The notes beneath the pieces were generated by a model. The model was given only the letters and a program-made list of their open reading frames with translations. It made no database searches and had not been told where the DNA came from. A DNA stretch of 34,794 nucleotides from DASRBO01 sp035653595 (GTDB lineage Bacteria; Actinomycetota; Acidimicrobiia; Acidimicrobiales; JAJPHE01), in assembly GCA_035653595.1 (NCBI GenBank), contig DASRBO010000068.1:1-34794 (forward strand), written 5' to 3'. A program made the translations under genes and the position numbers. This document shows positions 30,126 to 34,794 of the stretch, in pieces. Positions within the stretch are counted from its first letter, which is position 1. The number at the start of each line of letters is the position of its first letter.

Positions 30126-32498
30126 GTGACCGCACACCGCACCGGCGATGCCGCCGAGTTCCGCCGGGCTCGGGCCGAGCTGGTGGCGAGGCGGGACGTG
30201 GGCGGGGACGAGTTCTGCGCCGCCTACAGCGACCTGGCCGACGGGTGGCTGGCCGGGCTGGCCGGCGCCGCCGGGGTGGGCCCGGGCTCGGGCATGGCCC
30301 TGGTGGCAGTGGGCGGCTACGGCCGGCGGGAGCTGTGCCCGGGCAGCGACCTCGACCTAACCCTGGTGCACCGGGGCCGGGGCAGCTTCGGCTCGGCGGC
30401 CGAGGCGGTCTGGTACCCGGTGTGGGACGCCGGCATCGGCCTCGACCACAGCGTGCGCTCGGTGCGACAGGCCCTGTCGGTGGCCGAGTCGGACCTCAAG
30501 GTGGTCCTTGGTCTGCTCGACGCCAGGCTGGTCGCCGGCGACGCCGCCGTGGCCGACGAGCTGGCCGCCGGGGCGCTCGAACGGTGGCGCAAGCGGGCCC
30601 GTCGATGGCTGGAGGTGCTGCGCTCGGCCGTCACCGCCCGCCACCAGCAGTTCGGCGAGGTCGCCTTCCTCCTCGAGCCGGATCTGAAGGAGGCCCAGGG
30701 GGGCCTGCGCGACCTGGCGGCGCTGGCGGCGGCCGCCGCCGCCTCCCCGGTGGTGTCCGATCCCCGGGCCGACGAGTCGCTCTCCTCCGCCCGGCGCCTG
30801 CTGCTGTCGGTCCGGGTGCAGCTGCACCGCCAGACCGGCCGGGCCGAGGACCGCCTGCTGCTGGCCGAGCAGGACGGGGTGGCCCAGGCCCTCGGCTTCC
30901 GGTCGGGGGACGGCCGGCCCGACGCCGACGCCCTGATGCTGGCCGTGGCCGAGTCGGCCCGGCGGATCGCCTGGGCCGGTGAGGACGGCTGGCGGCGGGT
31001 CGCGTCGTGGCTGGCCGGTCCCAAGGGCCGCCGGGCGGGGGCGGACCGGAGCCTGGGCCCGGGCCTGGTGCTCCGGGACGGCGAGGTGACGGTGGTGGGC
31101 GGGGCCGACGCCGGAACCGACCTGTCGCTCCCTTGGCGGGCGGCGGCCGCCGCCGCCGAGCTGGGGGCGCCCGTGGCCCGCCCGTCGCTGGAGGCGCTGG
31201 GGCGCACGTCGCCGGCGCTGGGCCCCGACGACGTATGGCCGCCCGAGGCCAGGCAGGGCCTGGTCTCCCTGCTGGGCACCGGCCCGGCGGGGGTGCCGGT
31301 GCTGGAGGACCTCGACCAGGTCGGGGTGCTGGAGCGGCTCCTGCCCGAGTGGGCGCCGGTCCGCCACCGCCCCCAGCGAAACGCCTACCACCGCTTCACC
31401 GTCGACCGTCACCTGTGCGAGGCCGCCGCCAACGCCGCCCGCCTGGTGAGGGGGGTGCGCCGTCCCGACCTCCTGCTGGTGGGGGCATGGCTGCACGACA
31501 TCGGCAAGGGCTACCCCGGGGACCACACCGAGGCCGGCACCGAGGTGGTCGGCCGGGTCGGCCGGCGGCTGGGGTTCCCGCCCGAGGACGTAGCGGTGCT
31601 CGTCGCCATGGTCCGTCACCACCTCCTGCTGCCGGACACCGCCACCCGCCGCGACATCGACGACCCGGTCACCATCGCCGCCGTCGCCCGGGCGGTGGGG
31701 GACCAGATGACCCTCGAGCTGCTGGCCGCCCTGGCCAAGGCCGACGGTGAGGCCACCGGTCCGGCCGCCTGGGGCGCCTGGAAGGCCGGTCTGGTCGAGC
31801 GCCTGGTCCGCCGGGTGGAGGCCAGCCTAGAGGGCCGGCCCATGGAGGCTCCGGCCCCGCTTCCCACCGAGGACCACCTCCGCCGGATGGCCCAGGGGGG
31901 CCTGCAGGTCTCCGCCGACGGTTCGTCGGTGACCGTCATCGCCCCCGACCGGCCAGGACTCCTCTCCACCGTGGCCGGGGTGCTGGCCCTTCACGGCCTC
32001 GGCATCCGCTCCGCCGACGTCGCCTCGGCCGAGGGCATGGCGGTTGAGGTGTTCGAGGTTGAGCCGGCCACCGGGGAGCACCCGCGGTGGGACGGACTGC
32101 GCTCCGACCTCGCCGACAGCCTCGAGGGGCGGCTGGGCCTCGAGGCCCGGCTGGCGGAGAAGGAGCGGGCCTACTCCTTCGGCCGCCGCCCCCGGGCGGC
32201 CCGATCGGCCGAGCCCCGGGTGCTGGTCGACAACGACGCCTCTCTCGCCGCCACCGTGGTTGAGGTGCGGGCCCAGGACCGGCTCGGTCTGCTGCACGCC
32301 GTCACCAGGGTGCTGGCTGCCGCCGGCCTCGACGTGGTGCGGGCCCGGGTGTCGACCCTCGGTCATGAGGTGGTCGACTCGTTCTACGTGCGCGACTCCT
32401 CCGGCGCCAAGCTGACCGATCCGGGCCGGGTGGAGGAGCTGGAGCGGGCCATGCTGGTGCAGCTGGGCCAGGACGCGCCCGACGGCCCCGGCCGTTAG
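30126..32498 (+). CDS. glnD: [Protein-PII] uridylyltransferase/adenylyltransferase GlnD
   Basis: This is a 790-residue nitrogen sensor. The GTG at 30126 is preferred because the longer frame would overlap the divergent small gene. Domains in order are: the nucleotidyltransferase with GGYGRRELCPGSDLDL (about residues 62-77); a helical linker with EVAFLLEPDLKEAQGGLRDL; the HD hydrolase with WLHDIGKG (about 455) and later MVRHHLLL; ACT 1 with VIAPDRPGLLSTVAGV (about 603); and ACT 2 with VRAQDRLGLLHAVTRV (about 713). It modifies and demodifies the PII protein GlnK/GlnB in response to glutamine; in actinobacteria the group added is usually AMP. amtB and glnK, its usual neighbours, are not here. 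Confidence 0.93.
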   Translation: MTAHRTGDAAEFRRARAELVARRDVGGDEFCAAYSDLADGWLAGLAGAAGVGPGSGMALVAVGGYGRRELCPGSDLDLTLVHRGRGSFGSAAEAVWYPVWDAGIGLDHSVRSVRQALSVAESDLKVVLGLLDARLVAGDAAVADELAAGALERWRKRARRWLEVLRSAVTARHQQFGEVAFLLEPDLKEAQGGLRDLAALAAAAAASPVVSDPRADESLSSARRLLLSVRVQLHRQTGRAEDRLLLAEQDGVAQALGFRSGDGRPDADALMLAVAESARRIAWAGEDGWRRVASWLAGPKGRRAGADRSLGPGLVLRDGEVTVVGGADAGTDLSLPWRAAAAAAELGAPVARPSLEALGRTSPALGPDDVWPPEARQGLVSLLGTGPAGVPVLEDLDQVGVLERLLPEWAPVRHRPQRNAYHRFTVDRHLCEAAANAARLVRGVRRPDLLLVGAWLHDIGKGYPGDHTEAGTEVVGRVGRRLGFPPEDVAVLVAMVRHHLLLPDTATRRDIDDPVTIAAVARAVGDQMTLELLAALAKADGEATGPAAWGAWKAGLVERLVRRVEASLEGRPMEAPAPLPTEDHLRRMAQGGLQVSADGSSVTVIAPDRPGLLSTVAGVLALHGLGIRSADVASAEGMAVEVFEVEPATGEHPRWDGLRSDLADSLEGRLGLEARLAEKERAYSFGRRPRAARSAEPRVLVDNDASLAATVVEVRAQDRLGLLHAVTRVLAAAGLDVVRARVSTLGHEVVDSFYVRDSSGAKLTDPGRVEELERAMLVQLGQDAPDGPGR

Positions 32499-32508
32499 CT
32501 TTTCGTCG
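32496..32508 (+). promoter_or_regulatory. Leaderless-type -10 element of the NUDIX gene
   Basis: TAGCTT (32496-32501) is followed by 6 nt and the GTG at 32508. The TAG of this hexamer is also the glnD stop codon. The NUDIX gene can thus be expressed separately from glnD despite a gap of only 9 bp. No ribosome site precedes the GTG, which supports leaderless translation. Confidence 0.5.
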
Positions 32509-33221
32509 TGGCCGCTGACGACGCCAACGTGGCCGAGCTTCTGCGCTGGAGCGAGACCCTGGCGGCCATCGCCCGCACCGGCCTTGGCTTCACCGAAAGC
32601 CTCTACGAGCGGGAGCGCTTCGAGGAGGTCCTCAAGGTCGCCGCCGACATCCGCATGGCGGCCGCCGCCCGCCTCGAACCGTCCCTGCCGGGCGGGGCGG
32701 AAGAGCCGGCGGCGGTGGTCCACGAGTGGCTGCGGATGGTGGGCGACGGGGTCGCCGGCTACGTCACCCCCAAGGTGGCCGTCGGAGCCGTGGTCGGGAA
32801 CGAGAAGGGCGAGATGCTGCTGGTGCAGCGGGCCGACTCGGGGGTCTGGCTGTACCCGACGGGGTGGGCCGACGTGGGCTACTCGGCCGCCGAGGTGGTG
32901 GAGAAGGAGGTGCTGGAGGAGACCGGAATCCACGCCGAGCCCGTGCGCCTCATCGCCGTGCTCGACGGGCTGCGGCTCGGCTTCACCCGGGTGCCGCTCT
33001 ACTCGCTGGTGTTCCACTGCCGGGCCGTCGGGGGCGAGCTCAAGGCCCACCCGCTCGAGTGCCGCGATGTGGGCTGGTTCGCCGAGGACAAGCTGCCCTG
33101 GCCCCTGGCCGGCAGCGAGCGCTGGGGACCGCACGCCTTCGCCGCCCTCCGGGGCGAGCCGGTCGAAGTCCTCTTCGACATGCCCCGCCGGCCGGCCTGG
33201 CGGGAGGAGGCCGGCGACTAG
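32508..33221 (+). CDS. NUDIX hydrolase with N-terminal NUDIX_N_2-type domain
   Basis: This is a 237-residue protein starting with GTG. Residues 1-75 form a helical dimerisation-type extension (LLRWSETLAAIARTGLGFTE, then YERERFEEVLKVAADI), as in NUDIX proteins acting on nucleoside diphosphate derivatives. The catalytic domain starts at PKVAVGAVVGNEKGEMLLVQ. Its NUDIX box runs from Gly120 (GWADVG) through EVVEKEVLEETGI; the usual Arg of the REUXEE core is Lys here, and the metal-binding Glu residues are intact. WFAEDKLPWPL is a common follow-on motif. The substrate is unknown. It converges with the MarR gene, and the two stops share CTAG at 33218-33221. Confidence 0.87.
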   Translation: MAADDANVAELLRWSETLAAIARTGLGFTESLYERERFEEVLKVAADIRMAAAARLEPSLPGGAEEPAAVVHEWLRMVGDGVAGYVTPKVAVGAVVGNEKGEMLLVQRADSGVWLYPTGWADVGYSAAEVVEKEVLEETGIHAEPVRLIAVLDGLRLGFTRVPLYSLVFHCRAVGGELKAHPLECRDVGWFAEDKLPWPLAGSERWGPHAFAALRGEPVEVLFDMPRRPAWREEAGD

Positions 33222-33751
33222 GAGCCGGCTCGACCCTGGCCCACGGCCCCGGACGGGCTCTCGAGGGGCCCGGCCGGGCAGGCCGGAGGCTCCATCCCCA
33301 GGCTCGACAGGTGGGCCACCACCGCCTCGCAGCTCGCCCTCAGGGCGGCCACCTGGTCCGGCTCGAGCTGGTCGAACAGGTGGGTGCGCACCCCTTCGAC
33401 GTGGTGGGGGGCGGCCTCGGCCAGCACCCGGAAGCCCTCCTCGGTGAGCACGGCGAAGGCCCCCCGCTTGTCCTCGGGGCAGCTCTCCCGCCTCACCCAG
33501 CCCAGCTCCTCCAGCCGGTTGACGGCGTGGGACACCCGGCTGCGGGACGACAGGGAGGAGTCGGCCAGCTCGCTCATGCGCAGGGCCCGCCCCGGCGCCT
33601 CGGACAGGCGGACCAGGATCTCGTAGTAGGGGTGGGTGATGCCCGAGGCGGCCTGCAACTCGTGGTCGAGGCGGGTCATCAGCATCTGGGCGGCGGACAG
33701 GTAGGCCCGCCAGGTCCGCTGCTCCTCCTCGTTCAGCCACCGGGTCGCCAC
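33218..33751 (-). CDS. MarR family transcriptional regulator
   Basis: This is a 177-residue winged-helix repressor starting with GTG at 33751. Helix 1 is EEEQRTWRAYLSAAQMLMTR. The DNA-binding part is GRALRMSELADSSLSSRSRV followed by SHAVNRLEELGWVRRE, and the wing is SCPEDKRGAFAVLTEEGFRV. The dimer helices are HHVEGVRTHLFDQL and VAALRASCEAVVAHLSSLG. A Pro/Gly-rich tail follows. A minus-strand -10 TAGCCT (33763-33758) lies 6 nt before the GTG. It is divergent from yceI, with the operator GTTGAA-CT-TTCAAC between them, so it very probably represses both itself and yceI. Confidence 0.9.
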   Translation of the reverse strand: MATRWLNEEEQRTWRAYLSAAQMLMTRLDHELQAASGITHPYYEILVRLSEAPGRALRMSELADSSLSSRSRVSHAVNRLEELGWVRRESCPEDKRGAFAVLTEEGFRVLAEAAPHHVEGVRTHLFDQLEPDQVAALRASCEAVVAHLSSLGMEPPACPAGPLESPSGAVGQGRAGS

Positions 33752-33757
33752 GGAATA

Positions 33758-33804
33758 AGGCTACCGGATTTCTAGTTGAACTTTCAACGAAAGCGTGATT
33801 AGAT
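33758..33804. promoter_or_regulatory. Divergent marR/yceI promoters sharing one palindromic operator
   Basis: The palindrome GTTGAA, CT, TTCAAC occupies 33775-33788. Rightward, TTGAAC (33776-33781), 17 bp, TTAGAT (33799-33804) forms the yceI promoter. Leftward, TTGAAA (33787-33782), 18 bp, TAGCCT (33763-33758) forms the marR promoter. Both -35 boxes lie inside the palindrome, so one bound MarR dimer would shut off both genes. Further TTGA half-sites lie at 33811 and 33818. Confidence 0.7.
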
Positions 33805-33844
33805 GAACGCTTGATAGTTGAGTTCTCTACTAACGGAGGCAGAC

Positions 33845-34414
33845 ATGAGCGTAACCACCACCACCGAGCTGGTCCCCGGCTACGTCGCCGGCACGTGGGA
33901 CGTCGATCCGGTCCACACCGACGTGTCCTTCAGCGTGCGCCACATGATGGTGAGCAAGGTCCGGGGCCGCTTCACCGGCGTCCGGGGCGAGATCGTGACG
34001 GCCGAGGACCCGCTGGCGTCGTCGGTCACCGCCACCATCGAGCTGGCGTCGATCGACACCGCCAACGAGCAGCGGGACAACCACATCCGCTCGGCCGACT
34101 TCTTCGAGGTCGAGAAGTACCCGACCATGACCTTCCGCTCGAGCGGCGTCCGCCACCAGCGCGGCCGCTTCCTGGTCGACGGGCAGCTGGACCTGCACGG
34201 CGTAGTGCGCGACGTCACCCTCGAGGTGGAGGCGAACGGCTTCACCGTCGACCCCTACGGCAACACCAGGGCCGGGTTCTCCGCCACCGGCGAGATCAAC
34301 CGCAAGGACTTCGGGATCTCGATCGACCTGCCCATGGATGGTGGCGGGGTCGTGATCGGCGACCGCATCCAGCTCCAGCTCGAGGTCGAGGCCATACTGC
34401 GGCCTACGGCCTGA
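33845..34414 (+). CDS. YceI family protein (polyprenyl/lipid-binding lipocalin-like)
   Basis: This is a 189-residue protein; the ATG has GGAGG at 33835-33839. It lacks a signal peptide, so it is cytoplasmic, unlike E. coli YceI. Family motifs run in order: GTWDVDPVHTDVSFSVRHMM, KVRGRFTGVRGEI, IDTANEQRDNHIRSADFF, YPTMTFRS, and GVVRDVTLEVEANGF leading into the closing strands GFSATGEINRKDFGI. The fold is an eight-stranded barrel that binds long isoprenoids or fatty amides. Regulation by the divergent MarR through the shared operator suggests a stress or xenobiotic response, a common pairing for this family. Confidence 0.92.
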   Translation: MSVTTTTELVPGYVAGTWDVDPVHTDVSFSVRHMMVSKVRGRFTGVRGEIVTAEDPLASSVTATIELASIDTANEQRDNHIRSADFFEVEKYPTMTFRSSGVRHQRGRFLVDGQLDLHGVVRDVTLEVEANGFTVDPYGNTRAGFSATGEINRKDFGISIDLPMDGGGVVIGDRIQLQLEVEAILRPTA

Positions 34415-34442
34415 TCGCGCTCAGACCGGGAAGGAGCAGGAG

Positions 34443-34794
34443 ATGCCCGTCCAACGCCTGAACCACGCCGTGCTCTACGTCCGCGACGCCGACCGGAGCG
34501 CCTCTTTCTACGAGGAGGCGCTCGGGTTCCGGCGCCTCGGGATGGGCGCCGGGCTTCGGGGGGCCGTCTTCATGCAGGCCCCCGGCTCCACCAACGACCA
34601 CGACCTCGGCCTGTTCTCCATCGGCGACGCCGCTGACAGCCAGGCCGGGCGGGCCGAGGTCGGCCTGTATCACCTGGCCTGGGAGGTGGACACCCTCGAC
34701 GAGCTGGAGCGGATCGCCGGAGTCCTGCGCGACGCCGGGTCGCTCGTCGGCGCGTCCGACCACGGAACCACCAAGGCGCTCTACGCCAAGGACC
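34443..34794 (+). CDS. VOC superfamily protein (glyoxalase/extradiol dioxygenase-like), cut by window edge
   Basis: 117 residues are visible from an ATG with GGAAGGAG 6-13 nt upstream; the frame runs off the right edge. The N-terminus RLNHAVLYVRDADRSASFYE and LGFRR is the first beta-alpha-beta-beta-beta module, with a metal-ligand His in LNHAVLYV. The second module starts LYHLAWEVDTLDEL with the second His. This layout resembles catechol-2,3-dioxygenase-like VOC proteins. The final Glu ligand lies beyond the window. It follows yceI by 28 bp on the same strand and is probably in the same MarR-controlled transcript. Confidence 0.87.
   Translation, partial: MPVQRLNHAVLYVRDADRSASFYEEALGFRRLGMGAGLRGAVFMQAPGSTNDHDLGLFSIGDAADSQAGRAEVGLYHLAWEVDTLDELERIAGVLRDAGSLVGASDHGTTKALYAKD

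Overview
The window comes from a very GC-rich actinobacterial chromosome. The evidence is near-total G/C at third codon positions, frequent GTG starts, -10 elements of the TAGnnT type, an actinobacterial HemQ, and a DUF3263/LytR_C gene pair like Rv0430-Rv0431 (virR) of Mycobacterium tuberculosis. The YWLVA/FGDA repeat proteins and a Spo0H-like sigma factor next to rlmB suggest Acidimicrobiia, but this placement is inference. No insertion sequence, phage gene, CRISPR array or rRNA was seen. One tRNA (Thr, UGU) is present.

Layout. 1-2.0 kb: the end of ispF, then rlmB, then a SigH-type sigma factor behind a strong promoter. 2.1-4.4 kb: a TetR regulator overlapping a 14-helix MFS exporter. 4.5-8.1 kb: a xylose-type sugar ABC importer (lipoprotein, ATPase, permease). 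Its ATPase has lost one base in the Walker A lysine codon. 8.2-9.6 kb: an NTF2-like protein, a small alpha/beta-barrel protein and a MarR regulator behind a palindromic operator. 9.6-10.7 kb: tRNA-Thr, then DUF3263 and a VirR-like LytR_C protein. 10.8-13.9 kb: otsB and otsA converging on a shared CTAG stop, then glycerate kinase. 13.9-15.6 kb: a SAM riboswitch, a threonine-synthase-like PLP enzyme and a MoaD/CysO-like sulfur carrier ending in Gly-Gly. 15.6-17.4 kb: groEL under a perfect CIRCE operator. 17.5-23.3 kb: three large secreted proteins: a beta-helix plus six-repeat protein, a cupredoxin interrupted by six repeats, and a SpoIID/LytB protein. 23.4-25.5 kb: hemQ, larE, a NIL-domain protein and a small unknown. 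25.3-26.3 kb: a receiver-only protein and a small unknown ORF. 26.3-29.9 kb: a heterodimeric ABC exporter. 29.9-33.2 kb: a four-Cys protein, glnD and a NUDIX hydrolase. 33.2-34.8 kb: a MarR regulator divergent from yceI across a shared operator, then a VOC protein cut by the window edge.

The most interesting unit is the SAM riboswitch, thrC-like and sulfur-carrier operon. SAM control of an ordinary threonine synthase makes little sense. It makes good sense if the enzyme makes homocysteine from O-phosphohomoserine, taking sulfur from the carrier's C-terminal thiocarboxylate. The operon is therefore a candidate methionine pathway hidden under a threonine synthase annotation. Also notable are a cupredoxin fold split by a propeller-like insertion, a palindromic MarR operator holding the -35 boxes of two divergent promoters, and at least six genes that look leaderless.
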